Assembly (NCBI GenBank): GCA_029216955.1
Contig: JANAVB010010791.1
Coordinates: forward strand, 2,940,799-3,004,798
Length of the DNA stretch: 64,000 nucleotides
Direction of reading: 5' to 3'
Source of the DNA: Iris pallida
Lineage: Eukaryota; Streptophyta; Magnoliopsida; Asparagales; Iridaceae
Shown here: positions 9,738 through 21,857 of the stretch, in pieces
Layout of the letters: the number at the start of each line of letters is the position of its first letter
How positions within the stretch are numbered: position 1 is the first letter of the stretch
Position numbers and translations under genes: made by a program
The notes under the pieces: model-generated
The model's database searches: none
The model's input: only the letters and a program-made list of their open reading frames with translations
Told to the model about the DNA's origin: nothing

Positions 9738-11690
9738 TGAATATAAATACGAGAATAGATAATTTGTAATAAAAAGTAAAGCTTTGTAAAACTAGGCTAT
9801 ACACCTGAAGATGTCATCATAAAATATAAAAGATAAAAGAACGATAAAAGTACCATTAGCGATACCTGAATCCTGAATCATGAAGATTCAAGCGTCCACT
9901 AATCAACCCTTTTATTCTAGCGGTCTCAGCAAATACCTGGCGCTGGCTTCCTTTCAGAGGAGAGTTTGATAAAGTGTTAGGCGTGGGTTGGCGCGGCACA
10001 GCAGTTGGTTGTTGTGACACTCCTATGGAACTTCCCGGTCATGGCGAGAGGTCTGATATGGCCGAGACAAGAAGGTGCCGCTCGGCGAGAAGTCCGGAAC
10101 TGTCGCGGCTTTGTCATGGCGAACAGAGAAGTCGGCTTGCCTACAAGTGGAAGGAGAAGTCTTTAGTGGGTTTTTGCGGCATCGGGTGAGGTCGAGCTGT
10201 CTGGCATGCGCGCACATGGTCGACGCGATATGGTGAGTCGAGACTGGAAGGCTCGACGTGTTCGAGTTACGGTGCTCGAGTGAAGGCCATAGAAAGTGGA
10301 AGTTTGTGAGCAGAGAAGAAAATTGCTTTGGTGTTTATATAGTTCCTCTTGTGGAGAGAGACTAGGTTATATAGGAATTGAGTTTTTTTTAGATTTGAAA
10401 TAGAATTTAAATGACAGGTAAAACTGGATTAGCTCAGATTTTCCAAATAGATTTCTATGAATCTAGGATTGGATTTTTTAGTTGGAATTTCCATTAGGAT
10501 CGAATGTTATCCTAAAGATTCATTGCAGTTTGAGTGAGGAAAGAGATGACACTTTAGATAATTGATTATTATTATTATTATTAAAATATTTTAGTACTCA
10601 ATTTATAGGGATTGTTTCTTATATGAAAAGATAAGTGATAATGAATTCGTTTAAAACCAACTTCCTATTTCTATCTACTTATATCAAAGAGTTCTTGCCA
10701 GGGATGGATAACGTTGTGTTTCTCATAAATAGTATTTTATATTTGTAAAATTTATATATCTTTTATATTCTTAATTGAATATATTTATAACACGGTTGCA
10801 TATATTTTTTATTGATCTCCTAATGTTTTTGGTGATCTTAAAGGCTAACTATAGTTTAGTAGGTACATTTTAGTTATCTTTGTGTATCCCATTTACAATT
10901 ATTCCAACATTACTTAATAACTTTTATAAATAAATTAGTTCTCCACATATTTATATAACTAATTATTTATATTTATTTTTAACAATAAAACATCTACTTT
11001 CCATTTATCTTTTCTTATAGGATACATTATTCAGCACCTAGTTGAATTAAGTTGTAAAAAAAATAAAAAAAATTATGACGGAAGTTTTACATCCGTAAAC
11101 CAAAAAAGCACCGGGGTTGCATTCCTTCTCCTTAGTAGAACTTACTCTTTAATCATTTACCGGTAGAAGTAAAGCATAGACGGGAGCTAGACAAGATGAG
11201 ACAAGACTAGACAAGACATGACTGGACTGGACTCCATCTAACAATCATGGACAAGCAATAAATACGGCTTGATACATTAGCTAACTAAGGTTATCACAAT
11301 CCCAATTACTAACATATGCAGTTTGAAAAATCTAATCCGTCTGCACGCCCTGCAGACTACCCAAATTATCCAGGCCGCGGACGCAACGATATATATAGTA
11401 GATACACCACCCAAGAGACGTGTATTATAAATAGTAAGCTCCACACGATGACGAGCCAAATACAGTAGTACATGTATACATGATTTCCCCCCACTTGACG
11501 GTGTGCTAGAAATGTGCCCCTCACGATGGAGAGCTCCAAATCCATTATATAGGCCGGAATAAAGTGTTTGCAAGTAACCGAGAAAATCTTTCCTCCTAAT
11601 ACATCTAGGTAATCAAGCCAGTTGTTTAGTCCTTAATATTTTCATTCAGAATTTTGGATGTGGCATTACGCAGAATCCATCCTAGATATG
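9738..11690. other. AT-rich noncoding DNA, probably decayed LTR
   Basis: A short GC-richer block (9970-10260) is followed by AT-rich sequence. Small open frames have no recognisable composition. I see no gene. The left edge may be an LTR start (see the primer-binding-site entry). Confidence 0.4.
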
Positions 11691-11905
11691 ATACATGCAA
11701 GACTGGACAGGACAAGCAAGAGTGCACTATAACAAGCCACAACTGGAATATACATGTATCGGGAACATGAGTGCGCTACAATGAGCTATTATATATCAGG
11801 CTAGACAGTACATGAATCAGGAGTGCGCCATGACAGGCCATGATAACAGGCTAGACAGTACAAGAATCAAGAGTGCACCACAATGGGCCACTATCAGGTA
11901 GGCAT
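11690..11905 (+). repeat. Degenerate 51-bp tandem repeat
   Basis: Units of the type GGCTAGACAGTACATGAATC followed by AGGAGTGCGCCATGACAGGC repeat near 11800 and 11851, with more diverged copies upstream (11698, 11750). Confidence 0.6.
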
Positions 11906-12009
11906 GATAATACATGTACATGATAAGCAAGATAGCACATACGTGCTCAAGAAATCATGTTCATGGCTAAACAATATAGTACAAAAAATCCAGGTAGGCT
12001 TACATAGCA

Positions 12010-15000
12010 TGTCAAGTTGTTGTGTGGGCCGGGCGGCCCGATCTCCGTCTCGAGCCCGGCCCGGTCAAACCAGGTCCGGGCCGGCCCGAGACAGGTCAAC
12101 GACCCGGACCGGCTCGAACCGCCTCCATATACGTCCGGGTTGGGTCTATCTTCCCGACCCACTAGCCCGGACCGTCTCGGCCCGGTTTAAGCGTGGGTCC
12201 GGGCCGGGCAAACCCCTCAAGCCCGACCGGGCCGACTCGGACCGGCCCGGTCTAGGTCCGGTTCGGTCCATTTCAATTTTTTTTCTTTGTAACTGTTGGG
12301 GGTGTAAAAAACTAGAATAACCCCGATTTAGTGGCTGTTTTTTGAACATTAGAAGGGTATTTTGGTCATTTTGCTAAAAATGACCAAAATACCCATATAA
12401 CCACTCTTTTTTGGGGGTAAAATAGGTCATTTTGCACCCAAAACAAATCTATAAATAGACCAAAAGTTACAAAAATTATACACAACCATTTCTTTTCTCT
12501 CTTACAAAATATTGAAGCTAAGGAATTCTCTAAAGATTGAACAACAAGTTTCTGGGCTTTGAAGTGCAACTTCCTGGAGGCCAAAGTGTAGTGTTCTCTG
12601 GCTTTCAAATTCTGCAAAAATTCTTGGAGCTTCACATCTCTTCCCGAAGTGTACCTTCCAAGTAATTTTAATTTAGATAATTTTTCTCACTTTTTTTTTG
12701 GGTACTTTGTGGGTTTTTTGGGGACAATTTTGGACTTTTTCTTCTCTCTCTCTCTTTGGTAGATAACATTTTCTGCAAAATTAAATTGCAAAACTATGGA
12801 TGATACTGGTTCTAACCACCCTTGCAAAGATGATTCACAACAAATTTTTGCTTATTATAATAATTTAATTGAAATTAATTCTATTCCAGATTTTGTGCCA
12901 CACATAAATGTTACCTCCTAAAGTAAGGAGCATAGCTACAAATGTTGTAACTAGGGAGAAATCAGTTTTATGGCAATATTATAAAAAAAATATGTCACTG
13001 ATGGTGAGGGCGCACCAGTTTTAGATCCCAAAAATTAAAAACCAATTCCTAAAGGTGCACAGTGTAATAAATGTAGAAAAATATTTAAGTGGAAAAGGAA
13101 CGATGGCACGGACACATTGAAAAGATACGATGACACTTGTCATGGTAAAGACACACTGTAAGCCAGTCAGTCATAGATTAGCATGGATCCACAAGGATCT
13201 TTTGTAGGTAATTTTGTTTATTCTGATGCTCGTAACAAAACCGAGCTAACAAAATTTCTTATTTGTGATGAACTACCTTTCACATTCGGGGAGAGTAATT
13301 GGTATTATAAGTATGCTAGTAGTTCTCTTAACCCATGTTTTAATAAAGTTTCTAGATCGACTAGTAGAGCGGAGGCTATCAAACTCTTTCAAAAGGAAAT
13401 GACAGCTTTGAAGCAAAGCTTCGTAAATGTTAGTAAGGTATCTTTAACTTCTGATATATGGACTACAAAACAAAACTATACTTTTATTTGTATCACGACA
13501 CATTATATAGATCCAAAATGTATGTTGCAAAAACGTATTATTTGTCTATGGCCTTTGGATTTATCACATATCGGTTCTGTAATTGGTGGAGCCATCATGC
13601 AATTTTTACGTGAATACGATATTCACAATATTTTTTTTTTCTATTTCTCTTGATAATGCTAGTAATAACACTTCTTGTATTAGTATTTTAAGTTCACAAT
13701 TTTTACCTATAGTAGAAGGACGACTATTTCATGTTAGATGTGCTTGCCATATTATTAATTTAGTTGTACAAGAATGTCTTCAATTTTTTCATACAAATTT
13801 AGAAACTCTTATATTGTGTCTACAAAGTTTAAACCAGTCTCCAAGTAGACAACAAGCTTTCAAAACTTTATGTGCACAATATGGTATAACTTTTAGAAGA
13901 TTTGTTAAGGATGCACCGCATAGATGGAATTCTAAATATTTAATGTTAAAATCTTGCATTGGATTTAAAAATGTTATTACTCATTATTGTAATGTTAATC
14001 CAAGTTTTGATTATCAAGTTACTGAAAATGATTGGTTAATTGCTACTTCTATTTATGAATTGTTAGAATTATTTTACAATGCTACATGTACTTTATCTGG
14101 CATTTATTATTCAACTTCTTCACTAGCGTTAACAGAAAGTATTGACATGTCTCATTTATTTCTTAAATATAGAAATGTTCCCGGTTTTGATTATGTTGTT
14201 TCAAAAATGGAAACAAAATTTCAAAAATATTGGGGTAAAATACCTCTTTTTTATTATTTGGCTTTGGTTTTTCATCCGAAGATCAAATAAGATGGCGTAT
14301 TCATTTTGCTAGATAATTTTCATGAAAATATGAATGTAGATGTAAGTAACTTAAAAGTAGAGATTAAAGATGTTTTAGATTCTTTAATCACTGCGTATGA
14401 AGAACGAATTGTATCGGCTCGACCCAGTACGACCTTTTAAGTTGGTGGTAGTAGCTCCGGTCTTATGGCTAAATTATTATATCCCGCCAGCATACTGTAA
14501 CGGAAGAAACAAAAACAATCTTCCCTACCAACTCAGGAATTGTCGTTATATTTAAATTCTTATGAAGAATATGATGAAACTCCAACTCATTTTTCCATTT
14601 TAGAATGGTGGAAAAGACACGAAAAATGTACCCTATACTTTCTTCTATAGCACGCGATATACTAATGATACCGGTGTCCACGGTAGCATCAGAATCTTGT
14701 TTTAGTGCAGGTTCAAGGATACTGAGCAAGAAGAGGAGCAGGATGCTGCCGGATATCTTGGAAGCATGCGTGTGCGTTCAAGACTGGGTTCATGCGAAAG
14801 AACAAACCCAAAACTCAAGATATGAAAATACCGGCATCAGTGAACTAGACTTTGAGTCTCTTACCTTGGAAGACACCAGTGAAGGAGCTGAGCAATAGAG
14901 ACGGATGAAGGACGACATAAGACAAAAAAAGTTGTACATTTTTTTACAACTTAGTTGACATTAATAAATTTATGTTACAATTTACTTGTCCAAAAATAAA

Positions 15001-15334
15001 AAAATTGTATATTAATTTATGTTGAGATTAATAAAAAATTCAGTTTTTATGTTATAATTTAGTTATAAATTTTTTCTTTTTATGAATTTTTTCGGTTTTC
15101 ATGGCTAAGACCGGGCCGACCGGTCCACCGCTGAACCGGCCCGACCCCGGCCCGGTTCGGCCCGGCCCGACCAAATCGGTCCCCGGGTCCGGGCTGGGTC
15201 CAGCTATCCCCCCTCCAGGTTAGCCCGACCCGGCCCGCTTCCACTGACGGTCTGAGCTCGGCCCGGACCGAGCTCAGTCAAACCCGGTTTAACCTGGGCC
15301 CGGGCCGACCCAGACCGGCCCACCCAACACCTTG
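12010..15334 (+). mobile_element. hAT DNA transposon with GC-rich subterminal regions
   Basis: An 8-base direct repeat ACATAGCA flanks the element at 12002-12009 and 15335-15342, matching the 8-base TSD of hAT elements. The left end reads TGTCAAGTTGTTGTGTGGGCC. The right end reversed reads CAAGGTGTTGGGTGGGCC, giving imperfect terminal inverted repeats with a three-base uncertainty at the left edge. Inside each end lie about 230-260 bases dense in GGGCC/CCCGG/ACCGG words (12027-12270 and 15106-15325), strikingly richer in GC than the AT-rich interior. The interior holds a broken hAT transposase. Confidence 0.88.
12796..14898 (+). pseudogene. hAT transposase, broken by stops and frameshifts
   Basis: Fragments in order: an ATG at 12796 opening a short frame; a BED-type zinc finger at about 13048-13140 (CNKC then GTDTLKRY, with Tyr where the zinc-binding His normally sits) containing or bordered by stops; the catalytic core from 13183 with SDIW (first Asp) and, after a frameshift in a T-run near 13630-13645, LDNASNN (second Asp) and the CACHIINLV block; and a C-terminal dimerisation region at 14605-14898 with STVASESCFSAGSR. 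A further stop lies at 14288-14290 and several more between 14290 and 14605. The protein belongs to the Ac-like/ricesleeper-type hAT family and is non-functional. Confidence 0.92.
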
Positions 15335-15342
15335 ACATAGCA

Positions 15343-17257
15343 GGAAACATAATATGGTATATACAGGAAAACAATAGACATGAAGAAATCGAAAAACTGA
15401 AACAAATCAGGAAATAGCAAACTTGGGTACCCTGTCAGTATATCGTCGGTACACTATATTATACCGACGGTATGCCAATCTTGGACTGCCACATGCTCTT
15501 TGTCAAATTTTAGTGCTGCACCGGTATACAATCGATATAGACCAGTACACTGGTGGTATGCCGATATTTGTCACAACAAGTTTTCAATCTAAAAAGGGGC
15601 CACAAACCGGTATGCCGTCGGTATACCCAGTATACTACGGTATGTCATTTCTGTTCGAGCATCAATACTAAGGGTATGAAACAAGTTCCGGATCCAGAAC
15701 ACGTCTGGAAAGTTGCAGAAATTAGGTATAACAATGAAAACAATACTAGAGGAAGGTCTTGTATAGCATGTATAGTAAGTCTCATGGCAAGAACTCCGGT
15801 ATCGTTCCCGATATAAAGTTTTCTTACTAAGAAAATATCAAGGCTTCGCAGGAAAACAAAACCTAGCTCAAACAAAATTTCAAGATGGGTAAAAATACGA
15901 TAATCATGAGAGAAATATATTTAATAAAGCAAGCAATAGGCAGTACTGGACTATCAATGCTACAGGAAACAAAAACAATAGTAAAAATAATATTCGTCCA
16001 GTAGTTCGGCAAGATGTACTTGCCTATAATAGCTCATAGCCTAACTTCTAATCCACCACCAAGAGGGGTTCAGAAACCACACTCTGAGGCCTGAGACCAA
16101 GCTCTTAGCTCACAAGGAAAAATGGAGAGAAAATAAATAGAGAAGAAGAGTAGAAAGAGAAAGCAAAAAAGAAAAAATCGAAATAAATCGAAGGGGTATA
16201 TATAGAATGGGTGAATTAATCTGACCGTCGGATCGCGATCCATGACTCGATCAGTATTAATCTCATCTTTCAAAAAAAAACCAAGTATCCATGGGATAAT
16301 AGAATGTATCATCACTATTCATAAAAATATTAAAATACTATTTACGAAAATATCAGAACACTATTCACGATATCGAAAAATAGAAAATATCTAAAAGTGG
16401 AAATATCACCCGGACAGTATATCGGCGATGTGCTGGCCAGGAAGAAAAGTCTTAAAATTAGATTTTTCTACATTTCCCCGAAAGTCAAGAAAATACGAAA
16501 TACAATATAAAATATGTATCCATATACAAATACAGATACTGTGAGACAAGTCTCACACTTCCAACTCCAGAGCTTAGGTGCATAGGATCATTGCAGTAGG
16601 AGATATTATTGAAGACATAATTCTTCTTTATGCGCATGCACTGATGCTTGTGTGGAGAATTCACTCTATCTTCAGAGACTTGGCACACATGACCTTGTCT
16701 GCGCATGCAATAGAGTTGCACGTATGTGCATAGGCTGAGGATCAACAATGTTCTTTCCAGCACTTCTTTTCTTCTGCATACTATACTGAGCGCATGAACT
16801 TGAAAGAGTACTTGACACTTGGATTTTTAACATTGTAGTATTTTCCTTCGTTGAAACCCAAGTATTTAGCACTTTGATTACCGTGCATGGAATGTGACAA
16901 CTTGGATGTATGCGCACTGGCAAAGCCAAGAATGGAGTCCACGACAGTCTGGACAAAGACAACAACGTGATCTTCAAACTCATGTGCCGGCAAAAGCTTT
17001 GAGGGGATATGCGCATGCAGAGTTTGCGAGTTATATGCAGGAAAGAAATTTACTGAGTTATGCATATGAAGAGCCTTCACTGGGCTGTGTGCTAACAGAG
17101 CCTTCACTGGGCTATGCGCAGTCGATATTCCTCGGTCATCGACGACATTTGGGTCAGCAACAAAGAGCTTTATGTTAACCAAACTTAAGTGGTCAATCTA
17201 TCAAAAAAACATTTGCGTTAGCAACTCGTTTTATAAGGCTATTGGGACGTCGTCATG
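15343..17257. other. Decayed LTR-like region with two motif clusters
   Basis: No coding frame is credible. 15425-15660 is rich in GGTATGCC/GTATACC words like those in the Sirevirus-like LTRs at 37.9 and 46.4 kb. A - strand TATA-like tract (CTATATATACCCC, 16194-16206) suggests an old - strand LTR that the hAT element split. 16620-17170 carries TGCGCA/ATGCGCATG motifs resembling those at 8930-9540. An 8-base inverted pair TGTGAGAC/GTCTCACA lies at 16540-16557. Confidence 0.5.
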
Positions 17258-19990
17258 TGTCACGCCCCAGAACCAGAATACCGGAGAGCGGGGGAATGAC
17301 TCAGCCAGCTACGTATTACGGGTAGATGAATACCATATAATACGATCAATGCTGTCTAAAAGACGAGGGGGTGCATATCTTGCTAGGGTTACTCAACATC
17401 TATTGTCTCAATTATTCAAACAAGAAGCAGTAAATAGAGAACATGTAAGATAACGCAGTAAGGTATCCCAGACGCTTAGTCAAAATATTCTTGAGATCTG
17501 GCTTTACAAAACATAGCCAGAGGATGTAACAAGGTATACACAATCGTTATCAACTGCAGTCTGACTTAGTTATAATTATGTAAAAGTAAGTACAAGATAA
17601 TCCGACTAACATGTCGGTGCCAAACGGCATAAGTAAAATAAATAGTAAAACGAGCAGGGAAGCAAGGGACCCACTCGTGTCCTCCGACAATCATCCCTCT
17701 AGTATTGACCATCTTGGAGGTGGAAGTAAGCGGAGTCCTCGGAAACAGGCTCTAAATCTGGCCATGCAAAACCAGAGAGGTTAGACCTCTAACAGCAAGT
17801 GCCGCAAGGAAGCACGATATGAGAAACTGGAACCAGTAATAAGAGTAAGAATATGATAAAAAGGGTCTCTGCTTGCTACTGGGGTCCGCACAATATCACG
17901 ATACTTCAAGCCAACTTCCCAACCAAACAAGGACAGAAGTTGACCCGTCATGTCCTGACGTTCTGCTCATCTCAGTAGTTAACAGAGTAGGTACAGCACA
18001 CAGAAAAATTAATTTAAACGGCCATGCAACTACTACGGCTTGCTACTGTAAGTTCCAAGTTATCCTGGAATTTATGCAAATAAGGGATTCCTCAGTTCTT
18101 ACTATGTACAAGCAAGGCTAGTCTATCCAATAATCAACTGTGCCAATCATGAATTAGACGAGTCCCAGTGGGACGCTCGTCATCAATATATATATAACAA
18201 TACAGGCAGATACCACTCCCTGCCAGTGTGGCAGATTTGCAGTATCTGTGGGAACCAGCCGGCATGTCGGGGCACTAATTATCCCAAAGATGGCTGCCAT
18301 ATAAGAACTCGAGAATCCATTCTCTCCATGCGATCGTTATTTTATTTAGCTTAATAGTCCCTATGTTGATTAAAATTCCATGCCGTAGATCATAGTCATT
18401 CAAAATGAGTACTTCCGTACAGGGTACGATATGCACAACTCCACAATGATGCCTGTGCGGCTAGGTTGTAGGTCTTACATAGCGTAATGTAACAATCAAT
18501 CCTAGCCACAGAATAATCATGCCTTGACTGTAAGATGCACATGCTGCTTTACAAAAAAATAGAAGTCAACATGTGTCCATTTGCCAATGTTCGGATCGGC
18601 TAGTCGATCGCAATGGTTCATGATTCATACATGAATGTGTCTCATTCAATTCAATAAGACAACTAGTCAGTCTCTTAGTTCCAACTAGGGATGCATGATC
18701 AATTATTAGTCAAGGTAACAATCAATATTAATCAATATCAATCCGGGACAAGAAAACAGTTAAAAGGCACTATGGGCAGCAATAGGTGGAGGCCCATCTA
18801 TGCGGCCAGAATCGGGTTAGAATCCCATGCGGACCGAGAGCCAAGGGCCATGCGGCTAAGGAAATGAAATACATGCGGCTCAGAAAATAAAATACATACG
18901 GCTCGGGGAAAACAGTCATATATGGCAGGGAAAATGGAGTCTTATGCGGCCGAGAGCCAATCATGCCATACGACCAGAAAAGTTCATGCGGCCAGAAAAG
19001 TACATGCAGCTGGGGCTAACTTGAGCCATGCGACAAAGGAGATGGAGTCTCATGCGGCTTAGAGGAGTTCGGGCCTTATGCGGTTCGAAGTTATGCAGCC
19101 AAGTCCATGCGGCTAAGTCCATGCGACAAGCCGCATGAGAACTGAAGCGCTTATGCGGCTAGGGGACTACATGCATATGCGACAAGGAAAATGGATTCAT
19201 ACGGCCAGAACCGTTAAGGGTAGTGCGACTAAGGCCATGCGGCCAGAGCTGGTAAAAGCCTGTGCGGCCAGTCTGCCAAAGCCTATGCGGCCAGAATCGC
19301 TATGTGGTATGCGGCCAGGCTGCCAAAGCCTATGCGGCCAGAGCTGTTCTTCTTCTCCAAATTTTTTCGAGAGGAAGAACCATAAAAGCCATGGCTTCCA
19401 AGCTCCGATAATCCTTCATCCAAGGTCAGAATCCAGACTTCCATAGGTCAAAATGGGGCAGAAAGAAATTCTCTGCAACATGGAACCATCAGAATTTGAA
19501 AATAACAGGGTTAGCTAGATCAAAACCGAAGAAATCCAAAAATGCAACAAACTTAGATCTACAAGTAATGAGCCATGGAAATTAAAAATGCTGAGTACTA
19601 GAGTGTCTTAGAATCTCGTAAGGAAGACAATGAAACAACAAAATTGGAGATCCATCAAGAAGCAAGTGGTACTTGCCTAGCTCTCCTAGGTTGGTGGGAA
19701 AGTAATGGAGGTTGAAAAAGGAGTAAATGAGAGTAATGAAAAGAGAGAAGGGGTTGGGGCTTTAAATGTAAATGATGGTAGGTTGGGTTCATGATGAATC
19801 ACCCAAACCCAGAAATAAACCAACCTAAGCCGATCCTAAGAGCAAAGCAAAAGTAGAAAATAAAATACAGAAAAATAATAAGCACGAAATTGAAGAATTT
19901 AAATACAGAACAAATGTATGATAAATATTAAATAAGTTTATTCAAGCGGTACACGTATTAAAATATGTATTTTGGGATCAGAGAGTGACA
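17258..19990 (-). mobile_element. 3' LTR of a Tekay-like Ty3/gypsy chromovirus
   Basis: 2733 bases. On the + strand it begins TGTCACGCCCC and ends GAGAGTGACA, so on the - strand it starts TGTCACTCTC and ends GGGGCGTGACA, the form typical of plant chromovirus LTRs. It abuts the polypurine tract at 19991. The part at 18780-19350 carries a dense ATGCGGC array. A TTTAAA near 19764 may be the TATA region on the - strand. Confidence 0.85.
18780..19350. repeat. Spaced ATGCGGC motif array in the gypsy LTR
   Basis: About sixteen TGCGG words, mostly ATGCGGCC or ATGCGGCT followed by AGA/AAG/CAG, plus about nine one-base variants (ATACGGC, ATGCGAC, ATGCAGC), fall every 15-50 bases with unrelated spacers. 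This is not a simple tandem repeat, because spacing is irregular. Confidence 0.88.
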
Positions 19991-20005
19991 TCTCTACCCT
20001 CCTTA
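19991..20005 (-). other. Polypurine tract of the gypsy element
   Basis: The - strand reads TAAGGAGGGTAGAGA immediately before the LTR start TGTCAC, a typical chromovirus arrangement. Confidence 0.85.
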
Positions 20006-20160
20006 GAAAAATTTCGTTCTCGGAATTTCAAATCCAAGCAGGATAGAAATACCAAAGCTAAACTAATCTAAGTACAAGCAATTTGGGCAAGCAGCTATTT
20101 TACAATGTCAAATAGCAATTAATATATCTATAATTATCAATCTACGACATCAAGTAATTT

Positions 20161-21857
20161 CTACTCATAGGGTGATAAGGATGAGAAATCAAGACAATTA
20201 AGGTACACGGAAAGAAATATACCTTGTGAGTCAAATAGGTGCGGGTACCGTGATCGGATATCATCCTCACGTTTCCACGTTGACTCTCCTAAGGAGTGAT
20301 ATCCCTAAGCAACACGGACAATGCTAATTGTTCTGTTCTTGAGTATCTTCTCCCTTCGGTCTAAAATGGACACGGGCTGTTCCTCGTAAGACAGGTTGGT
20401 ACCAACAACCAGTTCAGAATAATCGAGGATATGGCTTGGGTCCGATCCATACCTACGCAACTGAGATACATGAAATACGTCATGTACCTTTCGTAACGAA
20501 GGTGGAAGGGACAAACGATAAGCAACATCGCCTACCCTATCAAGGATAACAAATGGGCCCACGTATCGCGGATTCAACTTTCCGCAAATGCAAAATCTAA
20601 TGATCCCACGAGTAGGTGAGATCCGCAAGAACACATGGTCCCCAACAGAAAATTCTAGTGGCCTACGATGCTGGTTCGCCCAATGACGATACCGATCTTG
20701 CGTAACTCGAAGTCGCTCTCTGATTCCCTTAACCACTTTAACTGTCTGAACAATCATTTTTGGGCCTAGCATCTTCCTCTTCCCGATATCATCCCATGCC
20801 GGTGGAGACCTACACTTCTTACCATATAGTGCTTCAAATGGTGCCATCTGGATACTGGCTTGATAACTGTTATTGTACGAGAACTCAACTAAGTGTAGGT
20901 AGCTCTCCCAAGACCCTCCAAAATCTAGGGTGCAAGCTCGTAACATATCTTCTAAAGTTTGAATTATTCTTTCTGATTGCCCGTCCGTCTGTGGATGGTA
21001 AGTCGTGCTAAATCTCAACTTGGTACCCAGACTATGATGTAGACTCTTCCAGAAATGTGATGTAAAGCGGGTATCTCCGTCTGACACAATACTGACAGAA
21101 ACCCCATGCTGTCTGACTATCTGTTGTATATATAACTCTGTAAACTTTTTTGTAGATTGTCCTACTCTGAAAGGAAGAAAATGTGCCACCTTTGTAAGCT
21201 GGTCCACTATCACCCAAACAGCATCTTTACCACTTGGTGATCTCGGTAAACCGGTCACAAAGTCCATTGTGATGTATTCCCACTTCCATTCCGGAATATG
21301 AAGCGGTTGTAATAATCCAGCTGGCCTTTGTTGTTCTGCCTTCACTTGCTGACATATCAAGCAACGGGAAACGAATCTAGCTATCTCTCTCTTCATTCCG
21401 TTCCACCAGAAGTGCTGCTTGATATCCTTGTACATTTTGGTCCCTCCAGGGTGTATAGAATACTGAGAACTGTGGACTTCTGTCATAACCTCCTGTCTGA
21501 TATCTCCACTAGGCACACATAGGCGTGATCCAAACCTAAGGGTGCCATCTTCGTAAATTTTTATCTCCTTTCTGAGTCCTGACTCACATTCTGTCCTAAG
21601 CTTCTGAATCCTTGGGTCCTGTGCCTGAGCTGCCTTGATCCTGTCTACTAAGTTAGATTGAACTCGTAGACTCGCCAGAATTCCTATATCACTAGGAAGT
21701 ATAACCTCGATGCCCATCTCCTGAAGGTCTTCTAAAATATGTTTTTGTGATGTCAATATAAATGTGCTGCCTCTCCTACTGAGAGCATCTGCTACCATGT
21801 TAGCCTTGCCTGGGTGATACTGAAGCTCCACGTCGTAATCCTTGATCAACTCCAATC
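20161..21857 (-). pseudogene. Gypsy integrase with C-terminal chromodomain (Tekay-like)
   Basis: On the - strand, the end of RNase H and the tether (HPGKANMVADALSRR) lead into an integrase with the H-H-C-C zinc-binding region around 21450-21330 (HPGGTKMYKD ... CLICQQVK), then Asp motifs DFVTGLP and SDGDTRF and the Glu motif GQSERIIQTLEDML. A GPFVILDRVG segment precedes a chromodomain-like end (ILKNRTISIVRV ... ESTWKREDDIRSRYPHLF). A TAG at 20305-20307 interrupts the chromodomain at a position usually Trp, and the frame then continues to 20161. Chromodomains tether integration to modified histones in this clade. The upstream part is cut by a TGA just above 21855. Confidence 0.93.

Noticed and set aside
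9974..10260. Short GC-richer open frame on the + strand
   Set aside because: No recognisable domain, lies in probable LTR sequence, and the opposite strand is equally open.
16781..17182. 133-codon - strand frame
   Set aside because: Built from the recurring TGCGCA-type motifs; no domain.
18780..19350. CRISPR-like regularly spaced repeats
   Set aside because: The motifs are only 7-9 bases with irregular spacing inside a plant LTR; no cas genes and a clear eukaryotic context.
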